Of a stretch of 64,000 nucleotides of DNA, positions 1 through 9,578 are shown piece by piece. The notes below the pieces were generated by a model, which saw only the letters and a program-made list of their open reading frames with translations, searched no databases and was not told where the DNA came from. Each line of letters begins with the position of its first letter. Position 1 is the first letter of the stretch. This DNA is from Hormoscilla sp. GUM202 (GTDB taxonomy: Bacteria; Cyanobacteriota; Cyanobacteriia; Cyanobacteriales; Desertifilaceae): assembly GCA_005518205.2 (NCBI GenBank), contig RFFC02000004.1, positions 62,001-126,000 of the forward strand, given 5' to 3'. The translations under genes were made by a program, and so were the position numbers.

Positions 1-114
1 TGCTTTCATGCTCAAGCGCTTGACTTTCATGGCGATTTGATTAGCTCGATTTATTCGGAATACAGTCTGCTGCAATGGCTCCTTAAGCGACACCTTTCTA
101 TAGCAAGCCCTTAG
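1..114 (+). pseudogene. 3' fragment of a DUF4112 gene
   Basis: The window opens inside a reading frame that ends with TAG at 112-114. Its middle reads HGDLISSIYSEYS, which matches GGDLISSIFSAYM of the complete DUF4112 gene at 856-1374; about 22 bases are identical at DNA level. The frame then runs into unrelated residues and stops soon after, where the intact protein continues for another 100 residues. I read it as a broken duplicate or recombination scar of the neighbouring gene. The left part lies outside the window. Confidence 0.55.
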
Positions 115-143
115 CAGGAGTTACACAACTCCTGCTAAGGGCT
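106..143. repeat. perfect 17-bp stem-loop
   Basis: Bases 106-122 and 127-143 are perfect reverse complements around the loop ACAC. There is no T-run on either side, so it is not a standard intrinsic terminator. It begins inside the last codons of the DUF4112 relic. Confidence 0.6.
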
Positions 144-249
144 GAAAAGCATGCCAGACAAGGGTTTCATCTGTCATCTCTCAGCCAGAAAATTGGCACA
201 AATGTGGAGGAAGCACTATACACAGTCTATAAATGCTCTATATTATATG

Positions 250-678
250 TTATAGCGACATGCCCATAAATTTTCTATATATCCCGCCCCAGTTCTCCGA
301 CTGCTGGCGATCGCCCTGGCACCACTGTTGACTCCATGACTCCCATTCTACCTCCCGATCGCCATAAATCAACAATACTTCTTCTCGTTCTCGCTGATGA
401 CCTGCTAAATTTACTCCAGAGCGCTGCTTGCACAACCAGTATACCAAAGCCTGGAACTCTGCCCGCCTGCGAATTTTATCTGTCTTATCGACTTGCACTT
501 GCAACTGCTGTCCGTTAGAAAAGAGTAATTCTACAGGGGTCATCAGTAAGGCTATCGCCACTAATATTACCCCCACATAAGAGTTAACATGCTGGCGAAC
601 TGGCCCAAGTATTTGCTCATCATCCATGTCCCAACATAAATGAGTATAAGCCAAAGTTTCCAGATTTTCTAGCACCAC
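250..678 (-). CDS. hypothetical protein with one membrane segment
   Basis: A 142-residue frame that starts at GTG (676-678); an ATG 17 codons further in is an alternative. I do not recognise the family. Residues about 35-53 (VGVILVAIALLMTPVELLF) are hydrophobic and look like one membrane helix. The N-terminal part is acidic and the C-terminal half is basic and charged, suggesting a cytoplasmic tail. It is divergent from the DUF4112 gene. The first 17 codons could be non-coding, because GTG-GTG with no clear Shine-Dalgarno is a weak start. Moderately sure it is a real gene. Confidence 0.5.
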   Translation of the reverse strand: MVLENLETLAYTHLCWDMDDEQILGPVRQHVNSYVGVILVAIALLMTPVELLFSNGQQLQVQVDKTDKIRRRAEFQALVYWLCKQRSGVNLAGHQREREEVLLIYGDREVEWESWSQQWCQGDRQQSENWGGIYRKFMGMSL

Positions 679-708
679 CTAAAAAATATCTAATAGTTGT
701 TATTAGTA

Positions 709-727
709 GCCCGCGCAGGCGGGTTTG
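709..727. repeat. short GC-rich REP-like hairpin
   Basis: GCCCGC / GCGGGT around the loop GCAG, followed by TTGG. The same unit occurs at 46383-46401, there with a perfect 6-bp stem and TTT. It lies between the divergent gene at 250-678 and the DUF4112 gene. Confidence 0.5.
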
Positions 728-855
728 GTTATTGTCGCCCCACCAGAAATGGTGAGGGTGGGGGCGATCGCCCTTGACAGAAGCTAATTATAATAGTAAT
801 AGATTGATATTGTCAAGGCAATCAGACTCAGTAACTAAGACAGAAGGATATACCA

Positions 856-1374
856 ATGGTGCAGCCTCCCCAGAGATCTCCCCTAGTCAACATTGGACAA
901 CCAGACCGCAAGCAAGCAAGCATAGAACGTCTCCGCACCATCAGCCGTCTGCTAGACAACGCAATTTCCATTCCAGGTACAGACTATGGTGTAGGGATAG
1001 ACCCCCTGCTGGGGCTACTGCCGGTCGGTGGCGATTTGATTAGCTCGATTTTCTCCGCTTATATGGTAGTAGAAGCGGCACGATTGGGCCTGCCGAGAGA
1101 AAGCCTAATAAGAATGGTGACCAACCTGATCCTGGACACCCTAGCTGGCACAGTGCCAGTGCTGGGGGACCTGTTTGATGTTGCCTGGAAAGCCAATGCC
1201 AGGAATATGGAACTGATAGAATCCCATATGCAATCCCCCCTGTCCAGCCAAAAAGCAGACAAGTGGTTCGTGTTCCTGCTGTTGACAGGGTTAGGTCTAA
1301 TGGTGGTTGGTGCAGCGACTTTGACCATCACGATTATCGCACTGGTGCTAAACATGTTGGGCCATTTATTCTAA
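856..1374 (+). CDS. DUF4112 domain membrane protein
   Basis: 172 residues. The core matches the DUF4112 family: an N-terminal segment (RLRTISRLLDNAISIPGT), then GIDPLLGLLPVGGDLISSIFSAYMV, then the second glycine-rich helical hairpin TVPVLGDLFDVAWKAN. Residues about 140-168 (FVFLLLTGLGLMVV onwards) form a C-terminal hydrophobic hairpin, so it is probably an inner- or thylakoid-membrane protein. The function of DUF4112 is not established. A fragment of a second copy lies at the left edge of the window. The next 240 bases hold a nested palindrome rather than a gene. Confidence 0.85.
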   Translation: MVQPPQRSPLVNIGQPDRKQASIERLRTISRLLDNAISIPGTDYGVGIDPLLGLLPVGGDLISSIFSAYMVVEAARLGLPRESLIRMVTNLILDTLAGTVPVLGDLFDVAWKANARNMELIESHMQSPLSSQKADKWFVFLLLTGLGLMVVGAATLTITIIALVLNMLGHLF

Positions 1375-1413
1375 ATCTGGTGAACGGACAGGCGATCCGC
1401 CCGGACTACGTCA

Positions 1414-1557
1414 TCGTGTCCGAGAGCGCCCACCCATGTCGTTGCCGGGTAGGCGAACGACAGGGTCGTTTCCGGGAGCACCCACCATGTTGTGTCGCAT
1501 CCTGCGCACAACATGGGTGGGTGCTCCGGAAACGAAAGGGCGTCTCTGGACACGATC
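1414..1557. repeat. nested palindromic element (family A enclosing family G)
   Basis: Outer arms are TCGTGTCCGAGAGCGCCCA on the left and GGGCGTCTCTGGACACGA on the right. Inside them sits a second palindrome at 1468-1534 with arms GTTTCCGGGAGCACCCACC and GGTGGGTGCTCCGGAAAC around a third short palindrome (TTGTGTCGCA / TGCGCACAA). Relatives of the outer pair are at 3715, 6326, 48822, 49242, 51984 and 54468. A relative of the inner pair is at 5984-6047. Confidence 0.85.
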
Positions 1558-1608
1558 GGACGACTGAGAATATGTGATAATGAGTCAGCCGTTGTCTGTG
1601 TCTCGCCG

Positions 1609-2670
1609 ATGGATCAGCCTGTAACCGACCTTGCCGAAGTCCTGAAGAACCAACCCCAACTGGATTTCCAGTTGCCATCGCCAGAAGATGAAGAGATTTC
1701 CGACCTGGAGTTTCAGCAGCAGTTGGAGTCCGCTTGGCAAGTATGCGATCGCTTTGACTTGCAAACCGACATCTGGCGGGGGCGGATCCTGCGGACCATC
1801 CGGGACCGAGAGAAAAAAGGCGGCGAAGGACGGGGGAAAGGATTTCTCAACTGGCTCAAGCAGCGGGATATTACTAAAAGCCAAGCTTATGCCTTGATTC
1901 AACTGGCCAATAGTGCCGATACCCTCTTGAGTGAAGGAAATATGGATCCAGAGGCCATCAACAACTTCAGCAAACGCGCTTTTGTCGAAACGGCCAAATC
2001 GGATCCGGAAGTGCAACAACTGGTCACCGATGCCGCCCAAAGAGGCGATCGCATTACCCGCCGAGAGGTCCGGCAACTAGCTGACGAATGGACAGCCATG
2101 TCCTCAGACTTACTGCCCGCAGAAGTTAAAGAACAGGCAACTGCCGGTTCATTGCCGACCCGTCACCTAGCACCCCTGGTCAAAGAATTAGAGAAACTGC
2201 CAGAGTCTCACTTGCATGCCATAAAATCAGAAGTGGCCGAGCATCCAGATGTAGATACTGTCAAGCAGATGACCTCAGAAGCTCGCAACTTAGCCAAGTA
2301 TCTCGACGCCGCTGCCCAAGTACAAGCATTAAATGATGGGCCCGTAGACATGGAAATGGCCTTAGAAGAAGCCCTGCGCCTGGGTTGTCTGAATACTGCT
2401 TCAGACCTGGTTAAGCAAGCCACCCAACTGGAGCAGACTATAGTCAAACTATACACCACCTGGAAACGTTTGGGCAATCTGGCAGATAGGGTATATGTAG
2501 AGACCGGCGCTTCCACACCCCATCTGCGATCGCTCCTGGTCAGCTTGGGTATACTGACTGGAGAAGTGATGCAAGTACCCTTGTCCGATTTTTCCGGAAC
2601 GGTAGGGGGCGATCGCACCGTCCGCCTGCAAATCCTCTCCGATTCCCCAAGAACACTAGACCGCCTGTAG
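1609..2670 (+). CDS. conserved hypothetical protein, helical, charged
   Basis: 353 residues from ATG 1609. The frame is open further upstream, but those codons are the repeat element at 1414-1557, so I start at MDQPVTDL. I do not recognise a named family. The N-terminal half contains LNWLKQRDITKSQAYALIQLANSAD, which looks like a DNA-binding type helical segment, and the rest is predicted helical and acidic. Residues about 326-331 (LSDFSGT) are encoded by a 19-base family-E repeat that recurs in other genes of this window. No partner gene is adjacent; the next gene is ado, 229 bases downstream. Confidence 0.65.
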   Translation: MDQPVTDLAEVLKNQPQLDFQLPSPEDEEISDLEFQQQLESAWQVCDRFDLQTDIWRGRILRTIRDREKKGGEGRGKGFLNWLKQRDITKSQAYALIQLANSADTLLSEGNMDPEAINNFSKRAFVETAKSDPEVQQLVTDAAQRGDRITRREVRQLADEWTAMSSDLLPAEVKEQATAGSLPTRHLAPLVKELEKLPESHLHAIKSEVAEHPDVDTVKQMTSEARNLAKYLDAAAQVQALNDGPVDMEMALEEALRLGCLNTASDLVKQATQLEQTIVKLYTTWKRLGNLADRVYVETGASTPHLRSLLVSLGILTGEVMQVPLSDFSGTVGGDRTVRLQILSDSPRTLDRL

Positions 2671-2899
2671 ACGATCGGGGACAAATGACCAGTCCCCAGG
2701 GACATCGAGCGACCCCGAGACATCGAGACAAAGAGACCTATCTGGCCAACTGTAGTGATATCATACTCTAGTTGTGGGCAGGGCGGTTGTAATCGGAGTC
2801 AGGCGATCGGGTATCATATAGATAGAAAGGATTTTTCCGAACAGAGGATACCAATCCCATGGGGATAATTTAAATTATAATCCAGGAGAGATTATACCT

Positions 2900-3595
2900 A
2901 TGCAGCAGCTAGCAGTCAGCACGGAACTAGACTTCCAGAGCGAAATATACAAAGACGCCTACAGCCGGATCAACGCGATCGTGATCGAAGGGGAAGAGGA
3001 GGCGAAGGAAAATTACATCAACCTGGCTAAACTGCTGCCAGACTGCTCCGATGAGCTAAAGAAGCTCTCCAAGATGGAAGGTCGCCACAAGAAAGGTTTT
3101 ACAGCCTGTGGCAATAATCTGGGAGTGACGCCAGACATGGTATTCGCTAAAGAATATTTTAGCCAGTTGCACCAGAACTTCCAAGACGCCCTGGCAGCAG
3201 GGAACGTAGTAACCTGCCTTTTGATTCAAGCCCTGATTATAGAATGCTTCGCGATCGCCGCTTACAATATCTACATCCCCGTGGCCGACCCCTTTGCTCG
3301 TAAAATCACAGAAGGCGTAGTCAAGGACGAGTATACTCACCTTAACTTCGGGGAAGAATGGCTGAAAGCCCACTTTGCTGAAGCCAAAGCCGAACTGCAA
3401 GCAGCAAATCGCCAAAATCTGCCCCTGGTCTGGAAAATGCTAAACGAAGTCACAGAGGACGCCCGCAAGCTGGGAATGGAAAAAGAAGCCCTGATAGAGG
3501 ACTTCATGATCGCTTACGGAGAAGCCCTGGCCAATATAGGGTTTAACACCGGTGAGATAATGCGGATGTCAGCCTACGGTTTGGCAGCAGCCTAG
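2900..3595 (+). CDS. ado: aldehyde deformylating oxygenase (alkane synthesis)
   Basis: 231 residues, the usual length. This is the ferritin-like di-iron enzyme that converts fatty aldehydes to alkanes plus formate using O2 and reductant. Visible metal-ligand motifs are the helix with [10 protein letters not shown], then MEGRHKKGF (E-x-x-H), the glutamate of [13 protein letters not shown], and [14 protein letters not shown] (E-x-x-H). It is soluble and cytoplasmic. The start ATG follows CCAGGAGAG. The gene order ado-aar-accA is the common cyanobacterial arrangement. Aldehyde comes from the aar product next door. The 245-base gap before aar is filled with palindromic repeats. Confidence 0.95.
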   Translation: MQQLAVSTELDFQSEIYKDAYSRINAIVIEGEEEAKENYINLAKLLPDCSDELKKLSKMEGRHKKGFTACGNNLGVTPDMVFAKEYFSQLHQNFQDALAAGNVVTCLLIQALIIECFAIAAYNIYIPVADPFARKITEGVVKDEYTHLNFGEEWLKAHFAEAKAELQAANRQNLPLVWKMLNEVTEDARKLGMEKEALIEDFMIAYGEALANIGFNTGEIMRMSAYGLAAA

Positions 3596-3840
3596 AAGCA
3601 GGGGAAAAAACAGCCGCATGGCTGCGCCCCCAGCAGGCTTCGGGCCCCCTCCGCTGCGCGTATCGGCACAGGCCTAAAGGCATCCCCCGGACGGCGAAAA
3701 CCCGGGGGATGCCGTCGTGTCCCATGTCGTTGCCGAGTAGGCGAACGACAGGGTGGGCGTCTCTGGACACGACGCGGTGATAATGAAACAGATAGTTCGC
3801 GATCAACGCAATTACGCTTTAGAAAAGAAGCCAGCAATAC
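3596..3840. repeat. repeat-filled gap between ado and aar
   Basis: It holds a family-D type segment (GGGCCCCCTCCGCTGCGCG near 3643), a perfect hairpin CATCCCCCGG/CCGGGGGATG at about 3681-3712, and a family-A element at 3715-3771 with right arm GGGTGGGCGTCTCTGGACAC. No coding frame here looks real. Confidence 0.7.
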
Positions 3841-4869
3841 ATGTTTGGTCTTATCGGTCACCTTACAAGTTTGGAACATGCCCAAGAAGTCGCCAGAGAC
3901 TTGGGCTACCCGGAATATGCCGACCAAGGGCTAGATTTCTGGTGCTCTGCACCGCCCCAAATAGTAGACAATATTAAAGTTACTAGCATCACGGGTCAAA
4001 TCATCGAAGGTCTGTACGTGGAATCATGCTTTCTGCCAGAGATGCTAGCTTATCGCCGGATAAAGGCAGCAATGAGAAAAATCCTCAACGCGATGGCTCT
4101 CACCCAAAAACAGGGCATCAAGATTACGGCTCTGGGGGGATTTTCCTCGATCGTATTTGAAGAGTTGAACCTGCACGAGCACAGGCAAGTCCGGAATATA
4201 GAGCTAGAGTTCGAGCGCTTCACGACGGGAAACACCCACACGGCATACGTTATTTGCCGTCAGGTTGAACTGGCATCAGCCCAGCTAGGAATAGAACTGT
4301 CTCAGGCAACGGTAGCGGTTTGTGGTGCCACTGGGGACATTGGTAGTGCAGTCTGTCGGTGGCTAAATACTAAGACAGATGTGGCTTCCTTACTGATGAT
4401 TGCCCGCAACCAAGAACGACTGCAAGCTTTACAGTCAGACTTGGGACGAGGCCAAATTATGGGATTAGAGGAGGCTCTACCCCAGGCTGATATTATAGTG
4501 TGGGTGGCCAGTATGCGCAAGGGCATGGAAATTGACCCCAAGCAATTGAAGCAACCATGCCTGCTGATAGATGGGGGCTATCCGAAAAACATGGGCACGA
4601 AAATATCTCATCCAGGAGTACATGTGCTCAATGGTGGCATAGTGGAGCATTCCCTGGATATAGATTGGAAGATTATGAATATCGTCAGTATGGCAGTGCC
4701 AGAACGTCAGACGTTTGCCTGTTTTGCCGAGTCGATGCTGCTGGAGTTTGAGAAATTGTACACCAACTTCTCTTGGGGACGTAATCAGATTACGGTAGAA
4801 AAGATGGAGCAGATTGGTAAGCTGTCAGTTAAGCATGGATTTAAACCGCTCCTAGTTGAGGAATGTTAG
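3841..4869 (+). CDS. aar: long-chain fatty acyl-ACP reductase
   Basis: 342 residues. It reduces fatty acyl-ACP to fatty aldehyde with NADPH and supplies the ado enzyme. The N-terminus [15 protein letters not shown] is typical. The Rossmann motif is [16 protein letters not shown] at about residue 160. The C-terminal [13 protein letters not shown] carries the cysteine expected to form the acyl-thioester intermediate. Cytoplasmic, possibly membrane-associated. A perfect 26-base palindrome follows the stop (4897-4922), before accA. Confidence 0.95.
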   Translation: MFGLIGHLTSLEHAQEVARDLGYPEYADQGLDFWCSAPPQIVDNIKVTSITGQIIEGLYVESCFLPEMLAYRRIKAAMRKILNAMALTQKQGIKITALGGFSSIVFEELNLHEHRQVRNIELEFERFTTGNTHTAYVICRQVELASAQLGIELSQATVAVCGATGDIGSAVCRWLNTKTDVASLLMIARNQERLQALQSDLGRGQIMGLEEALPQADIIVWVASMRKGMEIDPKQLKQPCLLIDGGYPKNMGTKISHPGVHVLNGGIVEHSLDIDWKIMNIVSMAVPERQTFACFAESMLLEFEKLYTNFSWGRNQITVEKMEQIGKLSVKHGFKPLLVEEC

Positions 4870-4896
4870 AGTCAATTTGGGGCTGAAGTCAATCGC

Positions 4897-4922
4897 CTGG
4901 TCGGGAGACATCTCCCGACCAG
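4897..4922. repeat. perfect palindrome between aar and accA
   Basis: CTGGTCGGGAGA / TCTCCCGACCAG with a two-base spacer. There is no T-run after it, so it may be a processing site or protein-binding site rather than a terminator. Confidence 0.55.
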
Positions 4923-4965
4923 GAGACATCAAACCCGTCCTAAGAATATTATCAAAGTTGCTGAC

Positions 4966-5946
4966 GTGGCAAATACAGAGCGCAAACCGTTACTCCTAGA
5001 TTTTGAAAAGCCCATGGTGGAGTTGGAGGCCAGAATTGACCAAATTAGCTCTCTGGCAGAGGAAAATGATGTCGATGTCTCCGCTCAAATCCGCCAGTTG
5101 GAAGCCAGGGCCGTGCAGCTACGCACGGAAATATTTAGCAGTTTGTCACCGGCTCAGCGGCTGCAATTGGCCCGCCATCCCCGCCGTCCGAGTACCCTGG
5201 ATTATATTCAGGCTATCAGTGATGAATGGATAGAATTGCATGGCGATCGGGGGGGGTATGACGATCGGGCCTTGGTGGGTGGGGTCGGGCGGATGAAGGG
5301 ACGGCCGGTGGTAATGTTGGGTCATCAAAAAGGCCGGGATACCAAAGATAATGTGGCCCGGAACTTTGGCATGGCCTCCCCAGGGGGATACCGCAAGGCG
5401 ATGCGGTTGATGGAACATGCCAACCGCTTTGGCATGCCGATTTTGACCTTTATTGATACTCCTGGTGCCTGGGCGGGTGTACAGGCGGAAGAGTTGGGCC
5501 AGGGAGAGGCGATCGCCTATAATCTGCGAGAAATGTTCCGTCTGGAGGTGCCGATCGTATGTACGGTGATTGGTGAAGGTGGCTCCGGTGGTGCTTTGGG
5601 GATTGGCGTGGGCGATCGGCTATTGATGTTTGAACATGCGGTGTATACGGTGGCTAGCCCGGAAGCCTGTGCGGCCATCCTCTGGAAAGACGCTGCCAGA
5701 TCTGGCCAAGCGGCGGAAGCCCTGAAAATCACCGCCAGAGATCTAAAACAGCTGGGTATCCTGGACCAAATATTGGCAGAACCCCTAGGGGGCGCTCATT
5801 CAGACCCCTTGAAAGCCAGTGGGATTCTCAAACAGGCCCTATGGGAAAATTTAGAGGAACTATCGGCTATGACCGGCGAAAAACGGCGATCGCAGCGCTA
5901 TCAGAAGTTTCGCAGCATCGGTGTATTTCTGGAAGCATCTGCCTAG
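4966..5946 (+). CDS. accA: acetyl-CoA carboxylase carboxyltransferase subunit alpha
   Basis: 326 residues from a GTG start. The alternative of a later start would cut the conserved [12 protein letters not shown] segment. It forms the carboxyltransferase with AccD and makes malonyl-CoA for fatty acid synthesis. Signature segments are [46 protein letters not shown] and [19 protein letters not shown]. It is the third gene of the ado-aar-accA block, so precursor supply and alkane output are linked on the chromosome. Confidence 0.95.
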   Translation: MANTERKPLLLDFEKPMVELEARIDQISSLAEENDVDVSAQIRQLEARAVQLRTEIFSSLSPAQRLQLARHPRRPSTLDYIQAISDEWIELHGDRGGYDDRALVGGVGRMKGRPVVMLGHQKGRDTKDNVARNFGMASPGGYRKAMRLMEHANRFGMPILTFIDTPGAWAGVQAEELGQGEAIAYNLREMFRLEVPIVCTVIGEGGSGGALGIGVGDRLLMFEHAVYTVASPEACAAILWKDAARSGQAAEALKITARDLKQLGILDQILAEPLGGAHSDPLKASGILKQALWENLEELSAMTGEKRRSQRYQKFRSIGVFLEASA

Positions 5947-5979
5947 AGACGTCTTTCGTCGAGCGCGCCGATTTTTCGG

Positions 5980-6160
5980 TCGAAACCGGGAGCACCCACC
6001 CGGTTGTGTCGCATCCTGCGCACAACATAGGTGGGTGCTCCGGAAACGAAAGTCCGCGGACCGATCGCGTAGCGTGCGGGCCCCCTCCGCTGCGCGAACC
6101 GAAAAAGAATGGCTGGCACGCTCCGGGACCCCTCCGCTACGCAGTGCGCTATCGGACGAG
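5980..6160. repeat. cluster of palindromes (families G and D)
   Basis: 5984-6047 is a palindrome with arms ACCGGGAGCACCCACC and GGTGGGTGCTCCGGAAAC around TTGTGTCGCATCCTGCGCAC, nearly the same as the inner element at 1468-1534. It is followed by GGGCCCCCTCCGCTGCGC (about 6078) and by the 6107-6155 unit, which is almost identical to 19594-19643 (GGCACGCTCCGGGACCCCTC and onwards). Confidence 0.8.
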
Positions 6161-6325
6161 TGGTATATACTAAAATTAGTACACAATTGTTTACATTACT
6201 CTCATCTACAGCAGTTATTGGGCTGCTGGCTGTCGGAGTCTTCTGTGTCCCCCGGGAGCGCTATTCGCACGTTCCCAGGCTGCGCGGTGGGAACGAGGGG
6301 GGGACACAGCGATGGCCTTGGCTTC

Positions 6326-6370
6326 TCGTGTCCAGAGACGCCCACCCAGGGTGGGCGCTCTCGGACACGA
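6326..6370. repeat. family A palindrome, minimal form
   Basis: TCGTGTCCAGAGACGCCCAC / GTGGGCGCTCTCGGACACGA around a few bases. This is the compact 45-base form without a nested insert, useful as the family reference. Confidence 0.85.
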
Positions 6371-6494
6371 CTTGCTGGTATTAAGTTAGCAGAAGTGGCA
6401 GCTGTATCGCTGGTACCCAATGAAAGGCAGCATGGGTGCTGTCGATAAGAGTGATTGGACAAGAATGCTGCGTAGATAATTGAGTTTTGAGTTT

Positions 6495-7196
6495 ATGACT
6501 ATAGCTTCCCTTAACGGTTCCCAACGCCCAGACATGACTAAAAATCAAGATGCCAAAAAAGTCCTGACTCGTCCCGATCGCAATACTTCAAATGGCTTGC
6601 AACCCAGGCAGCCCGATGAAGAAATCGACGACGAGCAGATGATGGCAGCAGTAAAGACAATGCTGCTGGGGGTAGGAGAAGACCCAAACCGGGAAGGATT
6701 GCTGAAAACGCCCAAACGGGTAGCAGAAGCAATGCGATTTCTCACCAATGGCTACAATCAGTCCCTGGAAGAAATCGTCAACGGAGCCATCTTTGATGAA
6801 GGCCACAATGAGATGGTGTTAGTGCGGGATATCAACTTGTTTAGTCTCTGCGAACACCATATGTTACCCTTCATGGGCAAAGCCCACGTCGCATACATTC
6901 CCACACAGAAAGTCGTAGGATTGAGTAAACTAGCCCGCATTGTCGAAATGTATGCCCGACGCTTGCAGGTGCAAGAACGACTGACGCGGCAGGTAGCAGA
7001 AGCAATTCAGGAGATTTTAGAACCTCAAGGGGTGGCCATAGTGGTAGAAGCTACCCATATGTGTATGGTAATGCGGGGAGTGCAGAAACCGGGTTCTTGG
7101 ACTGTTACGAGTGCGATGTTGGGAGTGTTTCAAGAAGATCAGAAAACTAAGGAAGAGTTCCTGAATTTGATTCGCCACCAACCAGCATTCTTTTAA
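6495..7196 (+). CDS. folE: GTP cyclohydrolase I
   Basis: 233 residues from ATG 6495; the frame extends to a TTG 15 bases earlier, which is a weaker start. It converts GTP to 7,8-dihydroneopterin triphosphate for folate and pterin synthesis. The core shows [19 protein letters not shown], the zinc and active-site segment [26 protein letters not shown] and [12 protein letters not shown] (second zinc cysteine). The first 50 residues are a variable, low-complexity extension. A family-C palindrome follows the stop within 20 bases. Confidence 0.95.
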   Translation: MTIASLNGSQRPDMTKNQDAKKVLTRPDRNTSNGLQPRQPDEEIDDEQMMAAVKTMLLGVGEDPNREGLLKTPKRVAEAMRFLTNGYNQSLEEIVNGAIFDEGHNEMVLVRDINLFSLCEHHMLPFMGKAHVAYIPTQKVVGLSKLARIVEMYARRLQVQERLTRQVAEAIQEILEPQGVAIVVEATHMCMVMRGVQKPGSWTVTSAMLGVFQEDQKTKEEFLNLIRHQPAFF

Positions 7197-7211
7197 GATC
7201 GAAATTATTTC

Positions 7212-7238
7212 TCGTTCCCAGGCTGAGCCTGGGAACGG
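7212..7238. repeat. family C palindrome after folE
   Basis: TCGTTCCCAGGCTGAGCCTGGGAACGG. Other members are at 14838, 27451, 43903, 46421, 61344 and 61435. Confidence 0.8.
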
Positions 7239-7292
7239 GTTCTAGAGGCTCTGCCTCGGACGTGGATGGCAGCGTAGTTTTAGGTAGTTGAT

Positions 7293-9578
7293 ATGGCAAA
7301 AGGATTCGGGAAGAAAGAAAGTAAAAAGGGTACAAAACGGGAAAAAGCATATTTGAAGCTGATTGACAAGTTACTCAAGTCTCAGGGAACGGTTCGGGCG
7401 ATAAATATTTTGAGAGATAACCAACACCTGATTGATGAGAAGTTGTTGGAAAGGATGGAGATGGTAGCTATGGTGCTAGGGGAAAAGGGCGATCAGCCCG
7501 CGGACGGTCTGAAAAATCGGGAAGCTGCGCAGTTCTTAAGCAATATTGCTGAGTGGCTGGCTGAGGAATTTGGATTAGATAATGAATCTGGAGTATTTCG
7601 TAAGTTTGTGCTGCAAATGATGGCAGCAACTAGGAATAACGGCAACCCAGAAGCCGCCTACCCGATTTTACATGCCTACCGACAGCAATATCCTCAGTTT
7701 ATACAGCGGTTTTATAACTGGGGAATAACACAGATTGAGGAAGCAGATTCAGAGAAAGCCTTGGGTTTGGCAGCGACTATGAGTATGTTTGGCAGAGTAA
7801 TTTGTAATTTTTATGTGGGCGATCGGGCGGAAAATGTCGAAATGGCGATCGCCTGCCAAGAAACTGCTTTGCAAGTCATAAATTGCGAGACAGATCCGAA
7901 ATTATGGGGTAGTATAAAAGACGCCCTGGCTACTGCTTACTGGAACCGAATTAACGGCGCGGAAAACCAGGAGAGGGCGATCGATGCCTATGAAAGCGCC
8001 TTGCAGGTATTAACCCGTGAAGTTTCGCCTGAGGAATGGGGCATAATTAAAAACAATCTGGGTCTTGCTTACCGCGACAGGATTTGGGGCAATAAATCCG
8101 AGAATCTGGAACAAGCTATTAAAGCCCACAAAAGCGCTTTGCAAGTCCGTACCCGCGACGGTTATCCGGAACGATGGGCAAAAACACAAATGGATTTAGC
8201 TGTTGACTACCGTCACCGGCTCGAAGCTGTGCGAGCAGAAAATCTAGAACAGGCCCTTGCCCACTGTGAGAAGGCTTTCCAAGTTTACACCCGCGAATCA
8301 TTTCCTCAAGATTGGGCAGACAATAAAATCAATCTGGGTAATATATACCGTGACAGAATTAGTGGCGATCGCACCGTGCCGGAAAAATCGGAGAACCTGG
8401 AAAAAGCAGCTCAAGCATTCCAAGACGCCTTGGCAGTCTTTAACCGCAATAGGTTTCCCTACAAATGGGCATTATCCCAAATGAATCTGGGTAATGTTTA
8501 CGGAACTCAAAAACTTATACCAGAAGCGATCGAGCGTTATCGTTTAGCGCTAGAAATATTGACACCCGATGATTTTCCGGAACAATGTTTAAGGAATGGC
8601 AGTAATATGGGTAATACAGCCTTGGTTGCCGAGCTGTGGTCAGAAGCGATTGTCGGCTATAGGGCTGCTATTGCAGCTATCGATCGGAACCTTGCTATGG
8701 CTATTTCTGAAGCCCGCCGTCAGGAGATTCAAGCAGAAGCGATCGACATCTACGAAGGAATGGTAAAAGCCTGTATCAATGACGGGCAGCCTGAAAAAGC
8801 CAAAGAATATGCCGAACGTTCTGGTTCAATGCGCCTCATGAATAATGTTACCGAGAATAATCTTACCGAGAATAATCTTGATTGCAATCGAGAAGCTTTC
8901 GATTTCCTCATGCAGGTGATGCATAAAGTTTCAGAAACTGGAGGCGATCTCCAAAGTTTATCTTTGTTTTTAGAAGCAAACTTAGACCAACTGGACGAGC
9001 AACTTCTTCAAGTATTGCGCCGCTTAAGGGTATTTATTCAATCTGAAGTTAATCCGGAGGAATTTTATCAGTTAATTTCTGGGGAAAGGAGCGAGAAAAT
9101 ATCTGCGAATCCGGCGATAATGCTAGTAATGGCTCTGTCAATATTTGCTGATGCAGTTGGTCAATTGCTTAAAGGTAATAGGGCAATAAATATAGAAATT
9201 GCTATTGCTGCATATGAGTTAGTTTATCCTGTTTACGATCCTCAAGTATGTTCAAAATATTGGGGACGTATTCAAAGGAATTTGGGAGTATTTTACCGCA
9301 TCAGGATAAGAGGCGATCGGGCGGCTAATCAGGAAAAAGCGATCGCCTGTCATAAAAATACTTTGCAAATATTTACTCCAGAATCAGATCCACAAGAGTG
9401 GGGATATACTCAAAACAATCTAGCAACTGTTTATTATCAACGAATCAAAGGCGATCGGGCAGAGAATATGGAACAGGCGATTGCTTGTTGCGAAGAGGTT
9501 TTGTCAGTCTGCACTCGCGATCGCTTTCCCGCACAATGGGCTTATGCCAAACAGAATCTCGGCAATTTCTACGGATAA
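7293..9578 (+). pseudogene. TPR-CHAT gene, N-terminal segment ending at an in-frame TAA
   Basis: From ATG 7293 the frame encodes 761 residues and stops at TAA 9576-9578. The same frame continues without any indel to 11141 and then to 12056: 1,588 codons including the two internal stops and the final one. The segment has an N-terminal basic region (MAKGFGKKESKKGTKR) and about ten TPR-like units of roughly 47-53 residues with the phrase RxxGDRAENxExAI. TPR-CHAT proteins are caspase-like peptidases of cyanobacterial signalling or defence. At the stop, the aligned units read YYQRI, YANRI and YRDRI, so TAA sits where Gln, Asn or Asp is usual; CAA to TAA is the simplest change. Segment VPEKS near residue 364 comes from a family-E repeat. 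Confidence 0.8.

Noticed and set aside
106-143. Intrinsic terminator at the left edge
   Set aside because: The stem is perfect but no T-run follows on either strand.
1492-1608. N-terminal extension of the 353-residue protein
   Set aside because: These 39 codons are the right half of a palindromic repeat; ATG 1609 is preferred.
5841-6462. Several frames of 86-175 residues between accA and folE
   Set aside because: All run through families A, D and G palindromes and have no family similarity.
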